DNA of 64,000 nucleotides from Candidatus Caldilinea saccharophila (GCA_016710365.1 JADJVW010000002.1:1-64000); one strand, 5' to 3'. Positions 45,539 to 56,582 are shown, counted from the first letter of the stretch. Numbers and translations: made by a program. Notes: generated by a model not told the origin, from the sequence alone.

Positions 45539-48496
45539 CTATTTTACGTGCACCTTGGCTGGCAGGACGACAGCATCATCTGTCAGCGTATTGTGATGTA
45601 CGTCAAGCGCCGGGAGGCGTTGCTCCGAGTCCGGGTCGTACCAACCAGTAATGAGCTGATATTGCCCCGCCGGCATCGCTGAAGGCAAGACGAGACTGAC
45701 CGGATCCTGAAGATATTCACCCGCAAGCCAGGAGGTGGCAGGACAACCGCCGTCACAAGGAACGGCGTCTTGCTGCGCTACCAGTTGGCCGGCCGCATCA
45801 AGCACCTGCACAAAGCGCACCAACGAACGTTGCTCCGCGGCCAAAGGCTGCCAAACCAGCGTCAGGCTGATGGACGCGCCGGGCGCGCTGATGATCTCCG
45901 ACGCAGAATTCATGCCGATCAGCCGCACAGCATCGCCGAAACCAGCTTCTATCGGCAGTTCGATGGGCGGCGCATCCATCACGTGCGGCCGTCCTGCAAC
46001 TTCAATCTCGCCCAGGTCGAAATCAGCGATGGCGCGACCTTCAGCTTGCACCAGGAAGCGCAGTCGATAGAAACCGTTAGCCGCGGCGGAGTCGACAAGC
46101 AACGCCATAGGCACGCGCACCACTTCCCCCGCGCGCCACGCCGATGGTGGAAACGCCGCGCCGCCAGGCGTCAATGTCTGCTGCGCTGCCGTGCTCTCAT
46201 CTTCAGCCAGTAAAGTCACCGTCGCTGTGTAGTCCTGCATCGGGGTCACCGGCGCATGAAAGTAGAGCGTCAACGGCAGCGCGTCGCCCGGCGCAAGCTG
46301 TCGCCCTGGCAGATCATACCCAATCACCTGGAAGTCTGGCGGCATCGGCGCGTTGTCGAGAGTGAACTGCGGCGCAACTTCTGCGCCTGGGCGGAGCGGC
46401 GGCGTCAAGGTCACTTCGGCGAGTGGGAAGAAAGCGGCATTGGCCTCGCCCGCGTGTGTGACCGGATAGACGCGCCCGGTGGCATCTTCATACACGCGCA
46501 ACTCCAGCGTGTAGCGCCCGGGCGCGAGGCCGGGCAAAGGCTCCACAATCTGGTAGGTGCTGTCCAGCACGCCGGGATGACGGTCGCCGACGAGCAGCGC
46601 GTCCGCTTGACCAGCGACGTTGCCGCCTGCATCGCGCAGCACCAGGCTGGTTTTATGCATAGCTGTCACCGGTTGGGATGCTGCCCACTGTAAGGCCACC
46701 CACAGCGGCTGGTCGGCCGGCATCGTCAATCGCCCGTTGCGCGCCTCCCAGCGATTGCCGCCGCCCAGATTGACGCCGGTCAATTGGAACAGGTCGCCAA
46801 ATGTGGTCTCCGTCACCGCTTGCGCGGTCGCGGGCAAGGCAAAGCTGCGCTGGTCGAGCAATTCATAGGCGGTGTAGGGAATGCCTGCCTGCGCCTGGTC
46901 GGTTGCCGACGGCCCCACACTGTTGCGTCGCAGCAGCAGATCAAGCAACCCCTGCACATCGGTGAAGACCCACGCGGTTTCCTGCAGCTCTGGCGCATCA
47001 ATGGGACGCAACACATTGACGAATCGCCTTCCCTGTGTGAGCCGCTCCAACTCAACCGCGGCGGTCGTTGCATCGACAGGCAGGGTGGCGTAGGCGCCTG
47101 CATCGCGCTGGAAGAAATCGATGGTGTTGAATTTGCCGTCCGTCAACGCATCGGCCGGGCTGAGCGGCAGCACCCACACCGTCTGCGTCGTGTCGCTGGC
47201 GGCGATCGAGCGCGCAAAATCAGCGTAATCTGTCCTGAACGCCCCGCGAAACTGCTCGATCGGCGTCCATGCCCCAAAGTAGCTGGTGACGCCGACGCCG
47301 GCGGCAAGCAACAGGAAAGGCGCTGGCAGCCACCGCATGAATGGCTGCCAGCGAGCTGGCGGCAGCCGCGTGACCCACGCCATCGCCGATACCGGCAGCA
47401 CATAGACGATTGGGAGCAAGCCGATCATCCGCAGCGAGTGCGGCGCGCCCTCGCTGGACAGCACCGCAGGCGCGACCAAGGCGAGAAACCACAGCAGCGC
47501 AAAGAGCGTCGTCAACTTGCGCCAACTATAGATCGCCAGCCCGATGCCCAACAGCAGCCACATCGCCAGCAGCGGATCGAACACCGGAATCTGGGCAGGA
47601 TTGTGGCGCAGGTTGCCGTCGGGAAGCGATACGAAAAGCAGAAGACTCTTGACCGTGCTGGTGAGCAACGCCAGCAGCGGATTGTCGCCCGCATACTGAG
47701 CATTGAGCACCGAGACTTCGACGGCATGGGCGGCGAAATAGTCCGGGTGACGCACGAAGTAAATCAGCAACGGCAGCGCACCCACCAATGCCGCGACTGC
47801 CATGACGCCCGTGGTCTTGAGCAGCCGCGCGCGGTCGATAGCAAAACGTTTTGCGGTAAGCCAGGTAGCCGCAACGATGCTTGCAAACAACAGCGCCGCC
47901 ATGCGTCCAGCCGTGTAGGTGTACAGCGGCAGGCTGAGCGCAAGCCCGGCGATTACGGTGAGCGCCCAAGGTGCGCCGCCTGGTTGCCGCAGGCGACGCC
48001 ACACCATCCAGAACAAGGCGAACGCGATCGTCAGCGCCAGCGGCAGCGTGATCGCACGAAAGCCTACGCGGCTGAGGCTGATATGCCAATAGGAGAAGGT
48101 GAGAAACAAGGCGACCCAGCCCGCGTACCAGCGCGCCGGCTGCGCGTTGGCCTGTGGATCGAACTGGAAGAGGGTGCGCACCATCCAGTAGGTGGTCACG
48201 ACGGTGGCGGCGCCGACCACCGCGGCGGTCACGCGGATAGCATAAGACGTAGCGCCCAGGCTCTGAAAAGCGAGCGCCAGCAAATAGATAAAGAGCGGCT
48301 CACGCCCATTGTTGCGTTCGTAAAAAACGCGCAGGTCGCCGTGGAGCGCCGCCACCCCGTCCATGCCGTAGGCCGCCTCGTCGTTGTAGAGACCCGGCGG
48401 AAAGCGATCGAGTTGATAGGTGCGGATGAAAAGCGCGACGAGGAAAATCAGGACGACCAACCCGATCTCCAGCCAGTGTTGCTTGCGTACACTCAT
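45539..48496 (-). CDS. GT39-like glycosyltransferase with three C-terminal beta-sandwich modules
   Basis: 985 residues, the longest protein here. The first helix is IGLVVLIFLVALFI, then GLYNDEAAYGMDGVA with the Asp-Glu pair, NNGREPLFIYL, and about eleven more helices to residue ~420. A lumenal alpha/beta-looking region follows, then three beta-sandwich modules in series (GRYTLELRVYEDATG; GFYRLRFLVQ; GQYQLITGWYDPDSEQRL). Its ATG (48494-48496) overlaps the upstream gene's TAA by one base. Paralogue of the 653-residue protein at 28291-30252, which has a single module. Confidence 0.87.
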   Translation of the reverse strand: MSVRKQHWLEIGLVVLIFLVALFIRTYQLDRFPPGLYNDEAAYGMDGVAALHGDLRVFYERNNGREPLFIYLLALAFQSLGATSYAIRVTAAVVGAATVVTTYWMVRTLFQFDPQANAQPARWYAGWVALFLTFSYWHISLSRVGFRAITLPLALTIAFALFWMVWRRLRQPGGAPWALTVIAGLALSLPLYTYTAGRMAALLFASIVAATWLTAKRFAIDRARLLKTTGVMAVAALVGALPLLIYFVRHPDYFAAHAVEVSVLNAQYAGDNPLLALLTSTVKSLLLFVSLPDGNLRHNPAQIPVFDPLLAMWLLLGIGLAIYSWRKLTTLFALLWFLALVAPAVLSSEGAPHSLRMIGLLPIVYVLPVSAMAWVTRLPPARWQPFMRWLPAPFLLLAAGVGVTSYFGAWTPIEQFRGAFRTDYADFARSIAASDTTQTVWVLPLSPADALTDGKFNTIDFFQRDAGAYATLPVDATTAAVELERLTQGRRFVNVLRPIDAPELQETAWVFTDVQGLLDLLLRRNSVGPSATDQAQAGIPYTAYELLDQRSFALPATAQAVTETTFGDLFQLTGVNLGGGNRWEARNGRLTMPADQPLWVALQWAASQPVTAMHKTSLVLRDAGGNVAGQADALLVGDRHPGVLDSTYQIVEPLPGLAPGRYTLELRVYEDATGRVYPVTHAGEANAAFFPLAEVTLTPPLRPGAEVAPQFTLDNAPMPPDFQVIGYDLPGRQLAPGDALPLTLYFHAPVTPMQDYTATVTLLAEDESTAAQQTLTPGGAAFPPSAWRAGEVVRVPMALLVDSAAANGFYRLRFLVQAEGRAIADFDLGEIEVAGRPHVMDAPPIELPIEAGFGDAVRLIGMNSASEIISAPGASISLTLVWQPLAAEQRSLVRFVQVLDAAGQLVAQQDAVPCDGGCPATSWLAGEYLQDPVSLVLPSAMPAGQYQLITGWYDPDSEQRLPALDVHHNTLTDDAVVLPAKVHVK

Positions 48497-50736
48497 TAGC
48501 CGCAGTCGACGATCTCGATTTCAGCCAGATGCACACGGTCACCCGGCAGCGCAGCCGCGGCATTCACCACGCGTAGATTCTGTCCCATCTCCTGATTATA
48601 CAAGCCAAACAACACGCGGTATCGTCCCGGCGTCACGTTCTCCAGCGGGATTGTCTGCGCGAAGTCAACCAACTCGCCCGGCTCCCAACGCGTCATGGGG
48701 TTGAACCCCTCGAACGGCATGGTGTCCACCTGCGCCACTTTGCCCGTATCGTCAAGCGTGGCAACGTGCAGGAAGAGCTTGTAATCAGTCTGCGGCGAGC
48801 GGTCGGTGAACCAATAGAGCCGCATTTGCACGGCATCCGTGGCGCAATAGGTGGTTGCGGGCAGATCGAGGCCGATCAACCGGATGCCTTCTTCAAACTG
48901 AACAGGCGTCGTCGCCGGATAGCGGGCGTAGCGTCCGTCATGCTGAAGATAAAAGATCAGCGCACCCAGCCCGATCGTCAAACCGGCAACCAACGTTGCA
49001 TCCAACCACCAGCGCCGCCGCGACAGCCACCACACCAGCCAGATCGCCAGAGAAAACAGCGAAACCAAGTTGGCGATGCGACGCACGGTGGAATCGCCCA
49101 GACTGGCGACAAGCCGGTACTCACCCGCCGGCAACTCCGCCGATGCCAGCCCGCCGACGCCGCCTGGCCCCACAGCGACCGCTTCACCGTTTTTTGTCAC
49201 TTGCCAGCCAGGAAAATAGGGACGATGCAGCCGCAGCGTCCACGGTTGCGAGGACGCCACATCCAACACGTACCGGAAGGGATTTTCCGCGCGAACTTCG
49301 AGCTTTTCCGGCGCAAAGGTGGGCGGCAAGCGCATCGGGTCCTCGCTTGGCCGGCTCAATGCCAGCCCACGATCGTCGATGCTCAGCGTGCGCAGCGTGT
49401 AGTCGCCAAACAGCGGATAGCCACTCTGGCCGCGCGTCCAGATGGCTTGTTGGTTAATTTCCGCCTCGTCAAGGGCTTGCCAGATCGGCAGCCGATTTGG
49501 GCGCAGGTTGGTCAGGCTGAACCAGGCAAAGAGCGCCAGCAGACCAGCAGCAACCAACAGGGGTTGCCAGGCGCTGCGCTTCGATGCCAGCTTGACCTCC
49601 GCAAAGAACGCGCCAAACAAGATCGCAATTGAAAATGCTGCGATGCCGTAGAGCCGCCAGGGAAATTGAATATAGCGGACAAAAGGCGCGTTCTGCCAGA
49701 ACGCCAGGCTAAACTCAAGTTGGATGAAGAGCATCACGGCCAGCGCGCCGACCCAATACCACAGCATGGGCGGGCGGCGCCGGCGCATCAGCGCCAGGCC
49801 AATCACACCGGCCGCGCCGGCGAGCAATTGCCACGTCGCAAAGCGGAAGCGTTCCGGCCCGGCGTACAGCGAAACGAACGAAGTTTGGGCAAAATCGGCC
49901 AGCGTCTTGACGTTCGCCTCAATGCTGGTGGCGCCGCTGAACATAAATTCGGTGGACTTGGTCAGCCCCATCTCAACCAGGGCGGGCGCCCAGTAGAACC
50001 CGCTCAACCCTGCACCCAATACGAACGCCCCGGCGACGCGCAGCAGCGACGCAGCGTCACGTGCGAGCAGCGCCAGCACCGCCACATAAAATGCGACAAG
50101 CGGCACGAGAAACAGGGCGGTGGCGTTGTGCGCAAGCATGGACGCGGCGACCAGAGCGGCAACCGCCAGCCCATAGGCGCGCCGTCGCGTGACAAAATAG
50201 CGATGCGCCGACCAGACCAGCCAGGGCAGAATTGCCCACGTGAGCGATTCCGACACTGCGCCACGCTCAAAAATCACCAGCAGCAGGTAGGGCGACAGCA
50301 AATAGACAACACCGGCAACGAAAGCAGCGAAGCGGTTTTTCAGCAACGAGCTGGCATACACATACGCACCCCAGCCCGAAAGGAGCAGGCTTACAGAAAC
50401 CACCGCCTTGGCCGAGGCGATAAATCCCAGCCCCAGTTTGTTAAACAGCAGACCGAGATAACTTGCTAGCGGCGGGTAATATTGAAAGAGTGGGGCGGTG
50501 TAGCCAAAGTTGAGATCCAGACCGAAACGGGGATAGAAGATGCCGTTCTCCCAGGCGCCCGCCAGTTCGTAGATGCGATGGACGCTCATGAGGAAATCAC
50601 CTGGATTCGGGATGCCGGGCGACCACAAGGGGATCAAGATCGCGACGGTGGCGCTGGCCAGAAGAAAGAGCGCCAAAAGATCAATCTGTCTTGCCAACCA
50701 CCAGGAGCGCAACGTTGCTTTCTGTCTAATCTGCAT
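48496..50736 (-). CDS. PTPS-related polytopic membrane protein with one beta-sandwich module
   Basis: 746 residues from the ATG at 50736 (a TTG lies one codon upstream). Hydrophobic core: LALFLLASATVAILIPLW, then GDFLMSVHRIYELAGAWENG, FYPRFGLDLNFGYTAPLFQYYPPLASYLG, and about twelve more helices. A membrane-flanked lumenal region carries EYRLVASLGDSTVRR before another helix pair, and the protein ends with one beta-sandwich module (GRYRVLFGLYNQEMGQNL). PTPS_related names a family of membrane proteins; no pterin chemistry is implied. First gene of the six-gene minus-strand operon, preceded by ACATGTGCT repeats. Paralogue of the frameshifted gene at 25922-28294. Confidence 0.82.
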   Translation of the reverse strand: MQIRQKATLRSWWLARQIDLLALFLLASATVAILIPLWSPGIPNPGDFLMSVHRIYELAGAWENGIFYPRFGLDLNFGYTAPLFQYYPPLASYLGLLFNKLGLGFIASAKAVVSVSLLLSGWGAYVYASSLLKNRFAAFVAGVVYLLSPYLLLVIFERGAVSESLTWAILPWLVWSAHRYFVTRRRAYGLAVAALVAASMLAHNATALFLVPLVAFYVAVLALLARDAASLLRVAGAFVLGAGLSGFYWAPALVEMGLTKSTEFMFSGATSIEANVKTLADFAQTSFVSLYAGPERFRFATWQLLAGAAGVIGLALMRRRRPPMLWYWVGALAVMLFIQLEFSLAFWQNAPFVRYIQFPWRLYGIAAFSIAILFGAFFAEVKLASKRSAWQPLLVAAGLLALFAWFSLTNLRPNRLPIWQALDEAEINQQAIWTRGQSGYPLFGDYTLRTLSIDDRGLALSRPSEDPMRLPPTFAPEKLEVRAENPFRYVLDVASSQPWTLRLHRPYFPGWQVTKNGEAVAVGPGGVGGLASAELPAGEYRLVASLGDSTVRRIANLVSLFSLAIWLVWWLSRRRWWLDATLVAGLTIGLGALIFYLQHDGRYARYPATTPVQFEEGIRLIGLDLPATTYCATDAVQMRLYWFTDRSPQTDYKLFLHVATLDDTGKVAQVDTMPFEGFNPMTRWEPGELVDFAQTIPLENVTPGRYRVLFGLYNQEMGQNLRVVNAAAALPGDRVHLAEIEIVDCG

Positions 50737-50743
50737 CAAAATA

Positions 50744-50789
50744 ACATGTGCTAAAATGACATGTGCTCACCAATTCGGTAAGCACATGT
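50744..50789. promoter_or_regulatory. Three ACATGTGCT sites (two direct, one inverted)
   Basis: ACATGTGCT occurs at 50744-50752 and 50759-50767 with a 15-bp period, and inverted (AGCACATGT) at 50781-50789. The second and third form a 9-bp stem. They lie just upstream of the glycosyltransferase operon start and just downstream of tRNA-Pro, so they could be operators or part of a tRNA terminator. Confidence 0.5.
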
Positions 50790-50828
50790 TGCCTCGCTGA
50801 TCTGCTATACATAGTCTGTACGCATATT

Positions 50829-50908
<80 letters not shown>

Positions 50909-50917
50909 ACGGCTGGT

Positions 50918-50946
50918 AGTATAGCCGAGCCTGCGTTGCGCGGCAA
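50918..50946 (-). promoter_or_regulatory. Promoter of tRNA-Pro
   Basis: On the minus strand TTGCCG (50946-50941), a 17-bp spacer, and TATACT (50923-50918), 12 bp before the tRNA 5' end. Confidence 0.75.
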
Positions 50947-50978
50947 ATTTTGGCCGTTGTGTTTCAAATCAAAGCACT

Positions 50979-51006
50979 TTGACCGCCATTCAAGCTGTGC
51001 TATAAT
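50979..51006 (+). promoter_or_regulatory. Promoter of the bifunctional nuclease gene
   Basis: TTGACC (50979-50984), a 16-bp spacer, and consensus TATAAT (51001-51006), giving a leader of about 110 nt. Confidence 0.8.
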
Positions 51007-51124
51007 CTGCCCACGCTTGGCTACAAGCATCGCTTTGCCAGTAAGACAAAGCTAGTCAGATAAAGCTGAACGGCAAACGCGGTGGCTGCAGCGCCGGAAG
51101 TCGGTTTCCACAGGAAGGGGAGCC

Positions 51125-51649
51125 ATGATTGAGGTCACGATCGATAGCATCCGGGTCAGTCTGCTGTCGCAGAACCGGATTGTGGTGCTGAAAGAGGAAC
51201 ACTCCGAACGGTTCCTGCCGATCTGGATCGGCCCGTTCGAGGCAGACGCCATTACGCTGCAATTGCAGGGCATGGAGGCGCCGCGCCCGCTGACTCACGA
51301 TTTGCTCAAGGCGGTGATCGAGACATTGGGCGCCGAGGTGCTGCACATCTTCATCAACAGCCTGGAGCGCAACACCTACTTTGCGCGCATTGTGCTCGAC
51401 ATGAACGGCGAAACGATGGAGATCGACAGCCGCCCCAGCGATGCGATTGCGCTGGCCGTGCGCGTCAGCGTGCCGATCTATGTGGCAGAGGAAGTCATGG
51501 AGCAGGCCGGGATGATGCCGGAAGAAGAAATGACGCTTGCCGAGGAAGGCGGCCGCCGCCCCGAATATGGCGACGCCTCGACCGAGGACCTGGGCGCGTT
51601 CAAAGACTTTGTTGAAGGGTTGGATTTGGATAGCCTGCTCGGCAATTAG
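51125..51649 (+). CDS. Bifunctional nuclease family protein (DUF151)
   Basis: 174 residues. The BFN/DUF151 domain spans about residues 1-135: VTIDSIRVS, LPIWIGPFEADAI, PLTHDLLKAVIETLGAEV, TYFARIVLDMNGE and the signature IDSRPSDAIALAVR. Family members have DNase/RNase activity in plants, but the bacterial role is unsettled. A short acidic C-terminal tail follows. It has a near-consensus promoter, a strong AGGAAGGGGAG ribosome site, and its own terminator before dnaB. Confidence 0.92.
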   Translation: MIEVTIDSIRVSLLSQNRIVVLKEEHSERFLPIWIGPFEADAITLQLQGMEAPRPLTHDLLKAVIETLGAEVLHIFINSLERNTYFARIVLDMNGETMEIDSRPSDAIALAVRVSVPIYVAEEVMEQAGMMPEEEMTLAEEGGRRPEYGDASTEDLGAFKDFVEGLDLDSLLGN

Positions 51650-51675
51650 ACGCCATCAACCAACTGGCTGAATGG

Positions 51676-51713
51676 AAACGGCGAGGCTGCGTATCGGCAG
51701 CTTCGCCGTTTTT
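51676..51713 (+). terminator. Rho-independent terminator after the DUF151 gene
   Basis: AAACGGCGA(G)GCTGC pairs with GCAGC(T)TCGCCGTTT around a 6-nt loop, followed by further T residues. Confidence 0.85.
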
Positions 51714-51760
51714 GTCGCAAGCTGGCTATCCACAGGCTGTACACAGCTTATCCTGATGTG

Positions 51761-51818
51761 AAAATAGCTTTGACGCAGAGGCGCGGAGAGGCAGAGGCTC
51801 GCAGAGAAAGGCTATTTT
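51761..51818. repeat. Family B repeat upstream of dnaB
   Basis: Terminal inverted repeats AAAATAGC(C)TTT flank an internal run of GCAGAGG and GCGGAGAGG words. It is the most compact member of the family (others at 1475-1525 and 28192-28281) and defines likely element ends. Confidence 0.7.
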
Positions 51819-51878
51819 CATTGTTCGTTGGCGCCCCGTGTGGGCATGTTGCCTCACCAGAATCAGGGTGATAGATCC

Positions 51879-53246
51879 ATGCAGATGATGGAACCGACCG
51901 AAACCCACACCAAAGGCATTCCCGCCAATTTAGAGGCGGAACGCGCGGTGCTGGGTTCACTGCTGATCGACCCCGACGCGATCATTAAAGTCGCCAGCTT
52001 TCTGCGCGCCGAGGATTTCTACCGCGAGCGCCACGCCTGGCTGTACGAGGCGATGATGGTGCTCCACGATCGCCGCGAGCCGCTCGACTTCGTCACCGTC
52101 GTCGATGAACTGGAGCGCCGCGGTCACCTGGAGGAAGTTGGCGGGCCGGCTTATATCACCGACCTGATTTCGGGCACGCCGTCGGCGATGTACGTCGATC
52201 ACTATGCTCGCATCGTAGAACGCACCGCGCTGCTGCGGCGGTTGATCTCGGCGGCCGGCCAGATTGCCGAGCTGGCCTACGACGACAACCAGGAGGTCGA
52301 CGACGTCATCGACAAGGCGGAGACGCTGATCTTTGGCGTTAGCGAGGCGCTGATCCACCGCGACCTGATGCCGATTCGCGCCATCATGGCGCAGGTCGTC
52401 GACCATATCGACTTTCTGGCGCGCAATCAAGATACGCTGATGGGCGTGCCCACCGGCTTTACTTTTCTCGACCGGCTGCTGGGCGGTCTGCAAAAGAGCG
52501 ACCTGATCATTCTGGCCGCGCGCCCGGCGATGGGCAAGACCAGCCTGGCGCTCAACGTGGCGCAAAATGCCGCCAAGCGCTACGGTGCGCGCGTCGGCAT
52601 CTTCAGCCTGGAGATGAGCAACGAGCAGCTCGTCCAACGCCTGCTCTCGATGGAAACCGGCGTCGACAGCCACCGCCTGCGCCTGGGCCAGGTGCACGAC
52701 GACGAGTGGCCGATCCTGCTGGAAGCGGCCAACTTGCTGGCCAACACCGCGATCTTTATCGACGACACGCCCGCGGCCACCGTCAATGAAATCCGCACCA
52801 AGTGCCGCCGTCTCTACGCCGAACATGGCCTCGACCTGGTGCTGATCGATTACATGCAGCTTATGTCTGGTCAGTCGAGCGGGCGCGAAGCCAATCGCCA
52901 GCAGGAGATTTCCTTCATCAGCCGCTCGCTCAAGGGGCTGGCGCGCGAACTGAACGTGCCCGTGATCGCGTTGAGCCAGCTTTCGCGCGCGGTCGAAAGC
53001 CGCAGCGACAAGCGACCCATGCTCTCGGATTTACGCGAAAGTGGATCAATTGAGCAAGACGCGGACGTCGTCCTCTTTATCTATCGCGAGGACTACTACA
53101 TCGAAGACACCGACCGCCAGAACATCGCCGACATCATCGTCGCCAAGCACCGGCACGGCTCGACGGGCACGGTCAGCCTCTATTTCCGCAAGGAGTTGAC
53201 GCAGTTTCGCGATCTCGAAGTGCAACGCACTGAACTAGACTATTAA
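51879..53246 (+). CDS. dnaB: Replicative DNA helicase DnaB
   Basis: 455 residues from the ATG at 51879, with AGGGTG about 9 nt upstream; the frame is open from 51828. The N-terminal helical domain (NLEAERAVLGSLLIDPD to about 110) binds primase. A linker helix and RecA-like domain follow, with Walker A ARPAMGKTS, IFSLEMSNEQLVQRLL (H1a region), Walker B LVLIDYMQLM, and the arginine-finger region DLRESGSIEQDADVV and KHRHGSTG. It is the hexameric 5'-3' fork helicase. It is followed closely by the DnaD-domain and DnaC-like genes, so helicase and loader are probably co-expressed. Confidence 0.96.
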   Translation: MQMMEPTETHTKGIPANLEAERAVLGSLLIDPDAIIKVASFLRAEDFYRERHAWLYEAMMVLHDRREPLDFVTVVDELERRGHLEEVGGPAYITDLISGTPSAMYVDHYARIVERTALLRRLISAAGQIAELAYDDNQEVDDVIDKAETLIFGVSEALIHRDLMPIRAIMAQVVDHIDFLARNQDTLMGVPTGFTFLDRLLGGLQKSDLIILAARPAMGKTSLALNVAQNAAKRYGARVGIFSLEMSNEQLVQRLLSMETGVDSHRLRLGQVHDDEWPILLEAANLLANTAIFIDDTPAATVNEIRTKCRRLYAEHGLDLVLIDYMQLMSGQSSGREANRQQEISFISRSLKGLARELNVPVIALSQLSRAVESRSDKRPMLSDLRESGSIEQDADVVLFIYREDYYIEDTDRQNIADIIVAKHRHGSTGTVSLYFRKELTQFRDLEVQRTELDY

Positions 53247-53262
53247 ATCGGACGATTGAGCG

Positions 53263-54009
<747 letters not shown>

Positions 54010-55383
54010 GGATGTCGACGGCGCGGCGAGCGTACGCAGCGCGCGCGCGCTTCCCGACCTGCACCGCGCCGCGGCGCCGCCCTGCCCGATTTGTGGCGGG
54101 ATGGGCTTTATCGTGCCCGACCTGCCGATCAGCCACCCTGACTATGGCCGCGCCGTGCCCTGTGCGTGCCGGGCGCAGGAAATCCAGGCGCGGCGGCTGC
54201 GTTCGCTCCAGTCGATCAGCATGGTGGATAGTCTGCGCCGGCTGACCTTCGACAACTTTCGCGCCGAGCCGTCCCATTTGCCGCCCGACAAGCAGCTCAA
54301 CTTGCGCCGCGCGTTCGAAACGTGCGCCAATTTCGCCGCACGGCCCGAAGGCTGGCTGTTGATCACCGGCGCCTACGGCTGTGGCAAGACGCACCTGGCG
54401 GCCGCCATCGCCAACGCACGGCTGGCGGCAGGCGAGCCGGTGGTTTTGATGGTGGCGCCCGATCTGCTCGACCATCTGCGCGCCGCGTTTAGCCCGCAAA
54501 GCGAGCTGCCCTACGACGAGCTCTTCGAGCAACTGCGCAACGCGTCGCTGCTGATTCTCGACGATCTGGGCGCACAATCCAGCACAGCCTGGGCGCAGGA
54601 GAAGCTTTTCCAACTGCTCAACCACCGCTACAACGCCCAACTGCCCACCGTGATCACCACCAACCAGCGGCTGGAGGAGCTTGACGCGCGCCTGCGCAGC
54701 CGCCTGCAAGATTTGGGATTGGTCAATCACGTCATGGTGCTGGCGCCGGACTTCCGCACCGGCAAAGCCAGCGGGCAGAGCGATCTGAGCACCCTGCATC
54801 TGCACCGCGAGCACACTTTTGATGTTTTCGACGCGCAGCGCAGCGACCTCACCGCGGAACAACGCACCAATCTGCGCGAAGTCGTAAAACGCTGTCTGGA
54901 ATATGCCGAAGATCCACACGGCTGGCTGGTGATGATGGGCACCTACGGCTGCGGCAAGACGCATTTGGCGGCTGCCATCGCCAACCGTTATGTCGAGCGC
55001 ACGCGCACGGACGTGATGTTCGTCGTCGTGCCCGACCTGCTCGATCATCTGCGCGCGGCGTTCAACCCGCAGTCGAACACGCCGCTCGACCGCCGTTTCG
55101 ACGAGGTAAAACGTGGGCCCTTGCTCGTCCTGGATAACCTCGGCACCGAAAGCGCCACACCCTGGGCGCGCGAGAAGCTCTTCCAACTACTCAACTTCCG
55201 GTACACGGCGCTGCTGCCCACCATCATCACCACCAGCGCCGAACCGAAACAGATCGAACCCTGGCTGCGCACGCGTATGATGGACGTCGACCGCTGCCAA
55301 TATTTCGGCATCATCGCCCCCGGCTATCGCGGCAGCCAGGGGCAACAAGAGCAGCGCGCGCGGAAAAGCGCACGCCGGTAATC

Positions 55384-55427
55384 TCCAATCTCCATTCTCT
55401 GCAATGAACTGAAAAATGGAGATTGGA
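55384..55427. repeat. Family A mini-hairpin after the helicase-loader gene
   Basis: The 13-bp perfect arms TCCAATCTCCATT (55384-55396) and complement (55415-55427) form one minimal GGAGATTGG unit. It could also act as a terminator, though no T-tract follows. Confidence 0.65.
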
Positions 55428-55559
55428 ACCTCTCCCTGCTGTTTCGTCGTCTATTTTCTAACTATGCTATACTGGCGATTTGGAGATGCGTCTGCCTGTG
55501 AGTGATCTTCATGGACGCCACCGACGTGCTATCGCCGAAAGATGGAGAGAATGACGAAC

Positions 55560-56582
55560 ATGAAAAAACATAACTCGAACCAACTATGGCCGGCCCTGGT
55601 GTTGGCAGGTGCGATGTCTGTCTTGCTGGCCGGTTGTGGCGGGATGGGCGCGCAGGCCACCCCTTTGCCAACGCGCACCCCGCTGCCGACGTTTACACCG
55701 ACTTCCGAGGTGGCGGCCGCGCCGCCGACGGTTGCCATAGAACAGCAACCAGCGCAAGCGACGCAGGATCAGGCTCAGCCTGCCGCGCCGGCAGAGGGTG
55801 ATCAGCAGGCTGCGACGCCCGCTCAGGATCAGCAAGCGGCCGCCCCCGCGGGCACGCCGGCGCCGGAAGCGACGCCCACGCCCCAGAGCGCGCAGCTTGT
55901 GCTCAACGATATCGTCAACATCCGCAGCGGCCCTGGCACGACCTACGGCTTGCTCGGCTCTGAGCAGCAAGGCGCCACCTATCCTATCACCGGCAAAAGC
56001 CCGGATGGCGCGTGGTGGCAGATCAACTACAAAGGCAGCGCTGGGTGGGTCTTCGGCCAACTGGTCGCGGTGACCGGCGGCGAGGGCGTAGTCGTCGCGC
56101 AGAATATCCCGCCCGCGCCGACCGCAGCGCCGGCGCCGCCCCCCACGAATACACCGCAGCCTGCGCCAGAGCAGCCGACGCAACCGCCCGCACCGGTCGA
56201 GCCGCCGAAGCCGCAGTATAAATTCAATGTGGCGGTGGTAGGCGCGTGCCTGCCGCAGGAGTCGGGAAACTGGTTTTATGGACAGACCTACATCAATGGT
56301 CAACCCCAGAACGGCTATAAAGTCGTCTTTAGCTATGCCCCGGATGGCGGATGGGTGACCGAACCGATGCTCACCGGCCCTCATCCTGGCTATCCTGGCT
56401 GGGATACCGGCTATTACAGTCACATCATCCGCGCGGCCGGTCAGGGCGCTGAGGCGGGCAGTTGGTACGCGTGGATCGTCGATGATGGCGGACAGCGCAT
56501 CTCGGAGATAGCTTCGTGGCAGTTCGATGGGAAAGGTTCTAATACCTGCAATGAGGTGATTGTGAGTTTCGACAGTCGCTGA
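55560..56582 (+). CDS. Lipoprotein with SH3-type domain and C-terminal beta-rich domain
   Basis: 340 residues from the ATG at 55560. A signal peptide has lipobox LLAGC, then a 90-residue Pro/Thr/Gln/Ala-rich linker that would span the wall. A bacterial SH3 domain follows (about 105-165: DIVNIRSGPGTTYGLLG, WWQINYKGSAGWVFGQLV), then another Pro-rich linker (TAAPAPPPTNTPQPAPEQP). The C-terminal domain (NVAVVGACLPQESG, YINGQPQNGYKVVFSYAPDGG) has two cysteines. It probably binds the cell wall; the ligand is unknown. Alone on its strand segment, it is followed by a small unknown gene. Confidence 0.85.
   Translation: MKKHNSNQLWPALVLAGAMSVLLAGCGGMGAQATPLPTRTPLPTFTPTSEVAAAPPTVAIEQQPAQATQDQAQPAAPAEGDQQAATPAQDQQAAAPAGTPAPEATPTPQSAQLVLNDIVNIRSGPGTTYGLLGSEQQGATYPITGKSPDGAWWQINYKGSAGWVFGQLVAVTGGEGVVVAQNIPPAPTAAPAPPPTNTPQPAPEQPTQPPAPVEPPKPQYKFNVAVVGACLPQESGNWFYGQTYINGQPQNGYKVVFSYAPDGGWVTEPMLTGPHPGYPGWDTGYYSHIIRAAGQGAEAGSWYAWIVDDGGQRISEIASWQFDGKGSNTCNEVIVSFDSR

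Noticed and set aside
46784..48499. Long open frame (571 codons) antisense to the 985-residue glycosyltransferase
   Set aside because: Arg/Gln/His-rich composition and no motif; a mirror of GC-rich coding on the other strand.
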